The translations under genes and the position numbers were made by a program. The notes beneath the pieces are model-generated. The model searched no databases, was not told the origin of the DNA, and was given only the letters and a program-made list of their open reading frames with translations. Shown piece after piece: positions 1 through 5,586 of a stretch of DNA of 9,111 bases; positions within the stretch are counted from its first letter, which is position 1; each line of letters opens with the position of its first letter. Source of the stretch: Candidatus Aenigmatarchaeota archaeon (GTDB lineage Archaea > Aenigmatarchaeota > Aenigmatarchaeia > JACPZZ01); NCBI GenBank assembly GCA_016202795.1, contig JACQNY010000001.1:1-9111 (forward strand), written 5' to 3'.

Positions 1-1
1 A

Positions 2-763
2 AGACGAGACGCGTTTCCGGTTGTCGGCGAACTGATCGTAGGCACGATTACGACTGTTAATCCTTATTCTGCGGCCGTGCGGCTAGAAGAGTACGACCGC
101 CTCGGAATGATACACATATCTGAAGTTTCTTCAAGATGGGTGCGCGATATCCGTGAGTTTGCCAAAGAAAACCAGCGCAGCGTTTGTAAGGTTGTCAAAG
201 TCGACGAAGAACAAGGCCACATCAACCTTTCGTTGAAGAGGGTCAGCAAGGAGGAGTACGACCGCAAGATGTCTGACTACAAAAGCGAGGAAAAGGCGGA
301 GAAAATACTCGATGACATTGGGAAGAAATTTGGCAAGAATCTTGACCAAATGTACGAAGAAATAGGATATTTATTGCAGGACAACTTTGGTTCGCTGTTC
401 AAGGCTTTCAAAATAGCGTTAAAGGACAAAAACCTTCTAATAAAAAAAGGCCTTGACGAGAAATACGCCGACGCCATTGAGCAGGCGGCGACGGAAGTTT
501 TCCAGGAAAGTGAGATAGAAATAAAATGCAAACTTAATCTGACATCATCGAAACCTGACGGGATTGTTTCGATCAAAAAGGCGTTGCTCGCTGCGGAGAA
601 GGAAGGAATAGAGATAAGATACATTTCTGCTCCGATTTACATGCTTAAATTGACAGGGGCGGATCCGAAGAAAACCGAGAAAAAAGTCAAGGCGATTGCT
701 GACGCAATCTCAGTTGACATCGAAAAAAGCGGCGGGGACGCGAGTTACGAATTCATTTATTAG
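2..763 (+). CDS. eif2a: Translation initiation factor aIF2 alpha subunit (5' partial)
   Basis: Alpha subunit of the archaeal aIF2 heterotrimer, which delivers initiator Met-tRNA to the small ribosomal subunit in the cytoplasm. The reading frame is open from base 2, so the GTG at 77 is an internal Val codon: the residues ahead of it (GELIVGTITTVNPYSAAVRL) are the first strands of the S1 RNA-binding domain. About 253 residues are visible, and family members have roughly 260-275, so only a few N-terminal residues should be missing. In order: S1 domain (visible residues 9-80, with HISEVSSRW at 38-46, the region equivalent to the phosphorylated loop of eukaryotic eIF2-alpha), a helical middle domain (about 85-170) and a C-terminal alpha/beta domain (about 175-253). 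It ends with TAG at 761-763. nop10 follows after 11 nt, the usual archaeal order, so the two are probably co-transcribed. Family assignment is firm. Confidence 0.95.
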   Translation, partial: RRDAFPVVGELIVGTITTVNPYSAAVRLEEYDRLGMIHISEVSSRWVRDIREFAKENQRSVCKVVKVDEEQGHINLSLKRVSKEEYDRKMSDYKSEEKAEKILDDIGKKFGKNLDQMYEEIGYLLQDNFGSLFKAFKIALKDKNLLIKKGLDEKYADAIEQAATEVFQESEIEIKCKLNLTSSKPDGIVSIKKALLAAEKEGIEIRYISAPIYMLKLTGADPKKTEKKVKAIADAISVDIEKSGGDASYEFIY

Positions 764-774
764 GGGCTGTTAAA

Positions 775-933
775 ATAAACAAAATAAAAAAATGTTCTTG
801 TTCCGAATATACGCTAAAAGAAAATTGTCCAAAATGCGGGTCAAAAACAAGATCCGCGCATCCGATGAAATTCTCGCCCGAAGACAAATACGGGAAATAT
901 AGAAGAGCTTACAATTCCGGTTCGTCCACGTAA
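775..933 (+). CDS. nop10: H/ACA RNP protein Nop10, probable ATA start
   Basis: Small protein of the H/ACA ribonucleoprotein, which works with Cbf5, Gar1 and L7Ae in RNA-guided pseudouridylation of rRNA. The 52-residue translation has the family pattern EYTLKENCPKCGSKT, then SAHPMKFSPEDKYGKYRR, so identity is secure although the gene is too short for most ORF callers. No ATG, GTG or TTG lies in frame between the upstream stop (TGA 715-717) and the conserved core. The first ATG in frame (865) is inside the conserved SAHPMKF segment. ATA at 775-777 gives MNKIKKC, the expected N-terminus, with a weak purine-rich AGGGG at 762-766. The zinc site is also unusual: C7 and C9 form C-x-C rather than the usual C-x2-C, and C18/C21 are normal. 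The last 8 residues lie on the strand opposite the end of the convergent gene (25-nt overlap). Probably transcribed with aIF2-alpha. Confidence 0.85.
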   Translation: MNKIKKCSCSEYTLKENCPKCGSKTRSAHPMKFSPEDKYGKYRRAYNSGSST

Positions 934-1478
934 ATTCTTGTCCTGTAGGGCGGTTGCTGGTAAGACGCCGGGTGCTCTTCTGTGACATAACTGCGCACAT
1001 CAAGTTTGCCATGTATAACCAAAGGGTTCGGTTTTTCTGTAAGGTCGTCATAGAACAGTTCGAATACAAAATCACTCATTCTGGAGGTATCTTTCAAAAG
1101 CTTTTGGAGCGCAATGATATCCGCGACCGACGCCGGGGAGCCTGTGGAAATCGATGCGGTCTTTCTGCGGTCGTTGAACGGAAAAGAATTAATGCTGGCT
1201 GTCCCTCCATATCTTTTTTCCATCGCACCCACAAGTTCGCGGAAAAACGGCGTTTCCTCCCGTGAAGAAGAGCCTACAAATACAAAATTACCCAGCGGGT
1301 TCATTGGTCCTGAAAGGGATATGTTATAGGGTAACCGGTCAGGTCCTTTTCCATGCAATTGGAAACTCATGCCATTCTGATAAGGCAGGCCGATACCGGT
1401 TATGTCGTTGGGGTCGTTGATTGTGTAGTGCGCTGAGAAGAATTCCGGCCGACTTGCGCTATTGTAACCCACTGTCAT
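909..1478 (-). CDS. Hypothetical protein, 189 aa
   Basis: I do not recognise this protein. It begins with ATG at 1478 just after an in-frame stop (TGA at 1484-1482), so the start is well bounded, and ends with TAA at 909-911. The product is soluble-looking: no signal peptide, membrane segment, Cys or Trp. It is rich in Ser, Pro, Asn and Phe, with a probable helical stretch (residues about 115-135, VADIIALQKLLKDTS) between more strand-like segments. No catalytic motif is visible. A TATA-like ATTTAA at 1503-1508 is centred 27 bp from the ATG, which suggests its own leaderless transcript. It lies between nop10 and the PAC2 gene, which are usually adjacent in archaea, and runs opposite to both; its 3' end overlaps nop10 by 25 nt. 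I believe it is a real gene because of its length, protein-like composition and promoter, and because no gene is recognisable on the other strand. Function unknown. Confidence 0.7.
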   Translation of the reverse strand: MTVGYNSASRPEFFSAHYTINDPNDITGIGLPYQNGMSFQLHGKGPDRLPYNISLSGPMNPLGNFVFVGSSSREETPFFRELVGAMEKRYGGTASINSFPFNDRRKTASISTGSPASVADIIALQKLLKDTSRMSDFVFELFYDDLTEKPNPLVIHGKLDVRSYVTEEHPASYQQPPYRTRIYVDEPEL

Positions 1479-1499
1479 AGGTCAAATAATAGACACCAA

Positions 1500-1510
1500 A
1501 GGATTTAACC
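1500..1510. promoter_or_regulatory. Divergent TATA-like element
   Basis: GGATTTAACC at 1501-1510 lies in the gap between the divergent hypothetical gene (start 1478) and the PAC2 gene (start 1543). Read on the minus strand as GGTTAAATCC it is centred about 27 bp from the ATG at 1478, the spacing of an archaeal TATA box to a leaderless start. On the + strand it would put transcription near 1531, giving a leader of about 12 nt for the PAC2 gene. Positional inference only. Confidence 0.4.
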
Positions 1511-1542
1511 GTTTGAACAGCAATAAATTGTATTGTGGTACA

Positions 1543-2334
1543 ATGGAAACCAAAATAACAGTTTTGGAAAAGCCCAAATTAAACAACCCGATTCTTATCG
1601 AAGGGCTTCCGGGCATAGGCAATGTCGGCCGTGTTGCGGCAGGTTATCTTATAGACCAAACGAAGGCGATTAAATTCGCTGAATTGCATTCAAGCCATTT
1701 TTTGCCCTTTGTACTTGTGCACGACAACTCTGAAATCGTGCTGCTAAAAAACGAATTTTATTATCTGAAAGGAAAGAAAGGCGGTCGTGATCTGATCATA
1801 CTTATCGGGGACGCGCAATCGTTGGACCAGGTAGGCCATTACGAAATAGCTGAAAAGATCATTGATTTTGTCGAAAGCCTCGGGTGCAAGGAAATATACA
1901 CGCTGGGCGGGCTCGGAACCGGACAGTTAGAAACGAACCAGCAAAAAGTTTTCGGCGCCGTGTCGTCGCAGAAACTGAAAAAAAAGCTTGAAGGTTACGA
2001 TGTAGATTTCGATGTCGCCTCCAAACTTGGCACGATTGTCGGCGCGTCGGGCTTGCTGATCGGGCTCGGAAAACTAAGAGGCATGAACGGCGTTTGTTTG
2101 ATGGGCGAAACTGCAGGTTTTCCGATAGTAACGGATCCGAAATCTGCGGAATCCGTGTTAAAGGTTTTGATGAAAATACTCGGCATGAATCTCGATCTCA
2201 AGGCGTTGGACCAGCGCGTAAAGGAGATGGAAGCTTTTATAAACAAGATCGAAGGCCTGCAGCGCAAGGCCATTGACGAGATGACCAAAGGCGTCCAAAA
2301 GGACGTTAAGGATGACCTAAGGTATATAGGCTAG
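1543..2334 (+). CDS. PAC2-family proteasome assembly chaperone
   Basis: Member of the PAC2 family (COG2047), archaeal relatives of the proteasome assembly chaperones that help build the 20S core in the cytoplasm. Family hallmarks are clear: NPILIEGLPGIGNVGRVAAGYLI near the N-terminus, TLGGLGTGQLE in the middle, and GASGLLIGLGKLRGMNG followed by LMGETAG and the DPKSAESVL segment; the C-terminal 40 residues are charged and helical. I chose ATG at 1543 (263 aa) over the in-frame TTG at 1513, because homologues begin shortly before the NPILIEGLPG strand and the extra 10 residues look random. The extreme C-terminus is LRYIG; this carries a Tyr third from the end but is not a strict hydrophobic-Tyr-X tail of the kind used to dock into the proteasome alpha ring. 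In most archaea this gene directly follows nop10; here a minus-strand gene intervenes and it has its own promoter region. Confidence 0.93.
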   Translation: METKITVLEKPKLNNPILIEGLPGIGNVGRVAAGYLIDQTKAIKFAELHSSHFLPFVLVHDNSEIVLLKNEFYYLKGKKGGRDLIILIGDAQSLDQVGHYEIAEKIIDFVESLGCKEIYTLGGLGTGQLETNQQKVFGAVSSQKLKKKLEGYDVDFDVASKLGTIVGASGLLIGLGKLRGMNGVCLMGETAGFPIVTDPKSAESVLKVLMKILGMNLDLKALDQRVKEMEAFINKIEGLQRKAIDEMTKGVQKDVKDDLRYIG

Positions 2335-2345
2335 CCGGATCTAAA

Positions 2346-2355
2346 GCTTAAAAGC
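2346..2355 (+). promoter_or_regulatory. Possible TATA box for rpoK
   Basis: GCTTAAAAGC, 10 nt after the end of the PAC2 gene, is an A/T-rich core in a GC-flanked gap. It would place transcription near 2377, giving a leader of about 23 nt to ATG 2400 or 47 nt to ATG 2424. The 65-nt gap holds nothing else that I can identify. Confidence 0.3.
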
Positions 2356-2399
2356 ATGGCTGTTCAGATTAATTGATTGCTGGCAAGCGTTTCTGACGT

Positions 2400-2600
2400 A
2401 TGGCTGCACGAATAGGCGATTTTATGGAATACACAAGGTTTGAAAGGGTAAGAATTATCGGCGCTAGAGCGCTTCAAATCTCGTTGGGCGCGCCTGTTCT
2501 TGTCAAGGACGTAGACGGCGAAATGGATCCTGTAAAAATCGCGATAAAGGAAATGGACCAGGATTTAATACCAATAACCGTGATAAGGCCGAAAATCTAA
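2400..2600 (+). CDS. rpoK: DNA-directed RNA polymerase subunit K (Rpo6)
   Basis: Archaeal homologue of eukaryotic Rpb6 and bacterial omega, which stabilises RNA polymerase assembly. The core YTRFERVRIIGARALQISLG and the terminal ITVIRPKI segment after an acidic helix (KIAIKEMDQDL) are diagnostic. ATG at 2400 gives 66 residues. An in-frame ATG at 2424 gives 58 residues starting MEYTRFE, which matches how many archaeal RpoK proteins begin, and has an AGGCGAT element at 2414-2420 that could act as a ribosome binding site. The start is therefore uncertain by 8 residues. rpoN, often just upstream in archaea, is absent here; the gene is followed by enolase, as in many archaeal genomes. Confidence 0.93.
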   Translation: MAARIGDFMEYTRFERVRIIGARALQISLGAPVLVKDVDGEMDPVKIAIKEMDQDLIPITVIRPKI

Positions 2601-2608
2601 TTTTTATA
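2601..2608 (+). promoter_or_regulatory. TATA box for enolase gene
   Basis: TTTTTATA begins immediately after the rpoK stop codon and is centred about 28 bp ahead of the enolase GTG. This matches an archaeal promoter for a leaderless or nearly leaderless mRNA. The same T-run could also serve as a weak termination signal for rpoK. Confidence 0.45.
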
Positions 2609-2632
2609 CAGCATCAAAGCCAAATTTCTATC

Positions 2633-3805
2633 GTGATCAAAGACCTGCGATTCTTGAAAGTGCCTAATTCCAAAGGCGGCGAATCAATAGCGATTCGCGC
2701 GATGACTGACAAATATTATATGGTTTCTGTCCCTTCAGGAACGTCGAAAGGCGGCGCGGAGGCCGTTGACATTCCGTTGGACGTCGCGGAAAGGAAATTT
2801 TTTTCCATAAAGGACAAAATTATCGGCATGGATGAAAATGATATTGAAGGCGTCGACGATTTTTTGAGATTAACAGACGGCACAAACAATTTCCGCAGGA
2901 TCGGAGGAAACCTTGCGCTTGGCATATCGCTGGCCGTTTTCAAGGCTGCGGCAAAAGGCGAGGTATGGAAATCCATAAACAATTTCGCCACGACATTTCC
3001 TTATCCTTTAGGAAACGTGATCGGAGGCGGCGCGCACGGCGGAAACACGTCGATACAGGAATTTTTGGTGGCTCCGACAAAAGCGAGGACGATAGAAGAA
3101 GCGATTAATACGAACAAAGAGATCAGAGAGACAGTAAAACAACAGCTTGATGCAAGAGGATGGCTGACAGGCGAGAATGCCGAGAAAGCCTTGACGACAA
3201 GTTTGGACGACATCAAGACGCTGGAAATACTTTCCGCAACCGCGAAAAATTACGGCGCTGTTGTCGGCGTTGACGTGGCTGCGTCGCAATTTTATTTCGA
3301 CGGCCGTTATTCATATAACTCGCTGGGTAAAAGCATGAACCCCGCGCAACAACTTGATTTTATCGATAACATGGTAAAGAATTACAAATTGTTTTATGTC
3401 GAAGACCCGTTTTTCGAGAAAGACTTTGACCGCCCTTCACGATTAACGTCAAAGGTTAAAAATTGCATTATAGCAGGAGACGACTTGTATTCGACCAATA
3501 AAGCGCTGATAGCCAAAGGCATTGAGAAACAATCGACGAACGGCGCGATAATAAAACCTAACCAGTGCGGGACTGTTTCCGGAGCGTTAAGCGCGTCGAT
3601 GCTGGCAAAGAAAGCGGGATTTTATTTAATTGCATCGCACCGGTCTGTCGAAACGACGGATAACTGGATTTCAGATTTCGCTGTCGGCTTGGGAGCTCAT
3701 CTAATAAAAACCGGCATAATCGGTAAAGAGCGCGAGGCCAAATTAAACAGGCTGGTTGAGATCTGGAACAAAATGGAAAAACCGAGGATGGCGAAGCTGT
3801 TTTAA
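2633..3805 (+). CDS. eno: Enolase (divergent archaeal form)
   Basis: Phosphopyruvate hydratase, interconverting 2-phosphoglycerate and phosphoenolpyruvate in lower glycolysis and gluconeogenesis. The metal ligands and catalytic residues can be placed: D214 (GVDVAASQF), E257 (YVEDP), D283 (AGDDL), K308 (IIKPNQ), H336 (ASHRS) and K359 (LIKTG), plus H135 and E143 in GGGAHGGNTSIQEF and the mobile loop VPSGTSKGG (33-41). It is 390 residues long, shorter than the usual 410-430, and two signatures are degraded. The N-terminal DSRGNPT is NSKGGES (12-18), and the GDEGGFAP loop carrying a catalytic Glu is replaced by the segment around TGEN (179-182), where E181 is the best candidate. SHRSGE is SHRSVE. 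Start is GTG 2633 with a TATA box about 28 bp upstream and no clear ribosome binding site. The rpoK-eno-rps2 context, usual in archaea, supports orthology; a diverged function within the superfamily cannot be excluded. Confidence 0.88.
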   Translation: MIKDLRFLKVPNSKGGESIAIRAMTDKYYMVSVPSGTSKGGAEAVDIPLDVAERKFFSIKDKIIGMDENDIEGVDDFLRLTDGTNNFRRIGGNLALGISLAVFKAAAKGEVWKSINNFATTFPYPLGNVIGGGAHGGNTSIQEFLVAPTKARTIEEAINTNKEIRETVKQQLDARGWLTGENAEKALTTSLDDIKTLEILSATAKNYGAVVGVDVAASQFYFDGRYSYNSLGKSMNPAQQLDFIDNMVKNYKLFYVEDPFFEKDFDRPSRLTSKVKNCIIAGDDLYSTNKALIAKGIEKQSTNGAIIKPNQCGTVSGALSASMLAKKAGFYLIASHRSVETTDNWISDFAVGLGAHLIKTGIIGKEREAKLNRLVEIWNKMEKPRMAKLF

Positions 3806-3819
3806 ACTGTCCGCACGTT

Positions 3820-4017
3820 TTATTTGATATACTCGGCAACGGCCAGGATTATAATTAGTATCACGGTGAGTGACGCGTAGATTAAAACGGATTTTTTTGC
3901 AATCGCTATGCTTTTAGGCGTGCTTATTTTTTCGTGACGTGCATCGGTATGCAGGATCAATGCGTCTTTAAAGTCGAATTTTTCCCCACAGACGACACAT
4001 CCGAATTTATTTTTCAT
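3820..4017 (-). CDS. C2H2 zinc-finger protein with C-terminal membrane helix
   Basis: A 65-residue protein with a single classical C2H2 finger at the N-terminus, C7-x2-C10-x12-H23-x4-H28, with the usual hydrophobic positions F14 and L20. A basic linker (KSIAIAKK) follows, then one membrane helix (about residues 44-61) and only a few residues after it. This predicts a tail-anchored protein with the finger in the cytoplasm. It starts at ATG 4017, 12 nt after the stop of the Cys-rich gene upstream on the same strand, so it is probably the last gene of that three-gene unit. It ends 14 nt from the convergent enolase stop. A lone C2H2 finger can bind nucleic acid or protein; nothing here decides which. 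The specific function is unknown. Confidence 0.8.
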   Translation of the reverse strand: MKNKFGCVVCGEKFDFKDALILHTDARHEKISTPKSIAIAKKSVLIYASLTVILIIILAVAEYIK

Positions 4018-4029
4018 TTTAATCCGGTT

Positions 4030-4929
4030 TCAAACGCCGCAGCTTCCGCCGCCCTGCGTTTTAGGCAGCAGATTCTGCGCCTGCAGAGGCTTGTAGACGT
4101 TCGCGGACCAGCCGCTGTAACTGGAATACTTTATGCCGACAATCTCTTGCGCATTGCCCCAGTAGTCAGTGTTCTTGGACTTCATCAAAACTGCCGTAGA
4201 TAAATAATTTTGCGGAAACCATAGCGTGTTTGCCTGAAGAGCCAAAAGATAAAGTTCGTTTTTTGTCAGGTTTTGCGATGCGCCCAGTTCCAACAAAGCC
4301 AATAAAGCCGCGCCGTGGTTGCAATCCGGGAACGCGGTCGGGTTGTTGCAACAAGGCCTGTATGTGTTTTTCGCAACCTCTTCAAAAATCGCTTGTTGTT
4401 CTGCGGTAAGCGTAACGAGCTCAATTTTATTGAAATAGCCCATTGCCTCGCCTTTTGCCAGCGTCCAGCCGCCTGTTGACGCTAAATTACCAACGCTGTC
4501 GTATTTTGACATTTCGTCAAGAATCGGGTTTTTGTTAGCTATTCCAAGAGCCCAAAAAACGTTCAACAGGAAGTTTACGTTTTTCGGGGTGATCACTAGC
4601 GGCTCTGCTGCGGTTTGCGTCAGAAGATTCGTCTCCTCTTCTGTCAATCCGCTTCTAGCGGAATAAAGTTCTTTCATTTTTTCAAAATCTATCGCACCGC
4701 TTTCGACAAGTTTTGGTATTACATCGCCCAAAATTATTTTCGTTTTAAATCCGGCTTCGGGGAATAGTTCCACATTCAGCGCCGAATAATCCACTGGATT
4801 TTGAACAGCGTTCATATCAGCCTTTATGCTTTTCGAGATTGCCGGAACAAAGACTGCCACAACAAGCAACAAAGAAATGATGCTGAGCGATGCAACAGGC
4901 CCGGCAAAACCCTTAAATTCTAACCTCAA
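4030..4929 (-). CDS. Exported Cys-rich protein of unknown function (larger paralogue)
   Basis: I cannot assign a function. The chosen start is TTG at 4929, which overlaps the stop of the preceding gene (TTGA) and has a strong GGAGGT ribosome binding site 6 nt upstream (4936-4941). A longer reading to 4998 would add an Arg-rich stretch that is merely the out-of-frame end of the neighbour. The 299-residue product has an N-terminal hydrophobic segment (about residues 11-31), so it is probably exported or anchored with the bulk outside. Near the middle is TLTAEQQAIFEEV (173-185), then PCCNNPTAFPDCNHG (192-206), with C193, C194, C203 and H205 as likely metal or redox residues, then a helical Leu-rich segment and an LWFPQNYL stretch (236-243). 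The C-terminus is GGGSCGV with one more Cys. The TLTxEQQ-PCC region matches the smaller upstream neighbour, so the two look like diverged paralogues. Confidence 0.8.
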   Translation of the reverse strand: MRLEFKGFAGPVASLSIISLLLVVAVFVPAISKSIKADMNAVQNPVDYSALNVELFPEAGFKTKIILGDVIPKLVESGAIDFEKMKELYSARSGLTEEETNLLTQTAAEPLVITPKNVNFLLNVFWALGIANKNPILDEMSKYDSVGNLASTGGWTLAKGEAMGYFNKIELVTLTAEQQAIFEEVAKNTYRPCCNNPTAFPDCNHGAALLALLELGASQNLTKNELYLLALQANTLWFPQNYLSTAVLMKSKNTDYWGNAQEIVGIKYSSYSGWSANVYKPLQAQNLLPKTQGGGSCGV

Positions 4930-5525
4930 AGCCCTACCTCCGAATCCATGTTTTGATGCGCATGTCCTTCGCCGCCGCAGCCGTCTTCCAAGTCCCATAC
5001 TTCTGCTACCTGCTCAGCGCTGAAATCGTGTTCCGTTATCAGGTATTTGGCAAGGCCCTCAAAAGCGTACCAGCGCCAGCATTTGCAGCAGCACGGCCCG
5101 CCCTCATGGGACATTTGCACAGCCTCATCGTATATTTCCTGTTGTTCCAAAGTTAATGTAATGCTTTTCTGGTAATCAATAAGTTCCCTTGCAAGCGGTA
5201 CAGTGATGTCATAAGGGTCGGAAGGAATTTTTTCTATGCCCGAATATTTTTTCAATCCTTCGATCTGCTCTACATATCTGTGAAAGACCATGGCCGAGCA
5301 GCACGAGCCCTGGATATGTTCATTGTTATTTTTATAATCTATAAAACCCGGGGCTGCACAAAGATTGGTGCCTGCAAGACTCAAGACGGCAAATTTGGAT
5401 TTTAGGTCGTCCGGCACTTTATCTGTGTTTTTACCTGTGTTAACAACCGCAAAGAACAGCGCACCTAACACAAGAACAGCAAGAAGGGCGGGCAAAAGAC
5501 TTTTGTGTTTTAGGCGATTTTTCAT
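4926..5525 (-). CDS. Exported Cys-rich protein of unknown function (smaller paralogue)
   Basis: First gene of the minus-strand unit, 199 residues from ATG 5525. A short basic N-terminus precedes a hydrophobic segment (about 9-28), a signal peptide or membrane anchor, so the rest should be extracytoplasmic. Cysteines are clustered: C56, C75-C76 (GSCCSAMVFHRY), C145-C146-C147 and C149 (GPCCCKCWRW), and C183, with a His-containing tail (GEGHAH). ITLTLEQQEIYDEA (122-135) directly before the second Cys cluster matches the same arrangement in the following gene. The vicinal Cys pairs, the C-x2-C within CCKC (146-149) and nearby His residues suggest metal binding or thiol redox chemistry outside the cell, but this is inference. 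The gene ends TGA at 4926, coupled to the next start. A TATA-like element 25 bp upstream suggests a leaderless mRNA. Confidence 0.82.
   Translation of the reverse strand: MKNRLKHKSLLPALLAVLVLGALFFAVVNTGKNTDKVPDDLKSKFAVLSLAGTNLCAAPGFIDYKNNNEHIQGSCCSAMVFHRYVEQIEGLKKYSGIEKIPSDPYDITVPLARELIDYQKSITLTLEQQEIYDEAVQMSHEGGPCCCKCWRWYAFEGLAKYLITEHDFSAEQVAEVWDLEDGCGGEGHAHQNMDSEVGL
4936..4941 (-). promoter_or_regulatory. Shine-Dalgarno site deciding the TTG start
   Basis: Minus-strand GGAGGT, a perfect match to the core archaeal ribosome binding site, lies inside the end of the smaller Cys-rich gene, 6 nt before TTG 4929. It is the clearest ribosome binding site in the window and supports translational coupling of the two genes. 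Confidence 0.75.
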
Positions 5526-5544
5526 AACAACATTTGATATCGCC

Positions 5545-5564
5545 GCTTAAAAAAGCTATTTAAA
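5545..5564. promoter_or_regulatory. Back-to-back TATA boxes of a divergent promoter
   Basis: Two A/T cores lie in the 61-bp gap between divergent genes. TTAAAAAA at 5547-5554, read on the minus strand as TTTTTTAA, is centred about 25 bp from the ATG at 5525. TTTAAA at 5559-5564 is centred about 25 bp before the rps2 ATG at 5587. Each spacing fits a leaderless start, and neither gene has a ribosome binding site in the gap. The close packing means the two promoters probably compete for TBP/TFB. Confidence 0.5.
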
Positions 5565-5586
5565 TGCCATCGGCTTATCTGTATGG

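Noticed and set aside
77..763. aIF2-alpha starting at GTG 77
   Set aside because: The preceding codons encode the conserved first strands of the S1 domain and the frame is open to the window edge, so this GTG is internal.
954..1265. A 103-residue + strand frame opposite the hypothetical gene
   Set aside because: Its composition (many Arg, Cys and Phe, no family pattern) is that of an antisense shadow, and it has no promoter or ribosome binding site.
2335..2399. Possible box C/D guide RNA in the PAC2-rpoK gap (a TTGATTG and a CTGA are present)
   Set aside because: No proper RTGATGA box C and no terminal pairing; the matches are what chance would give.
3816..3825. GTTTTATTT after enolase as a terminator
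   Set aside because: The T-run is short and lies in the coding end of the convergent zinc-finger gene; too weak to call.
5545..5556. GCTT/AAGC short inverted repeat as a hairpin terminator or operator
   Set aside because: The arms are only 4 bp and no transcript ends there; it is better explained as flanks of a TATA core.
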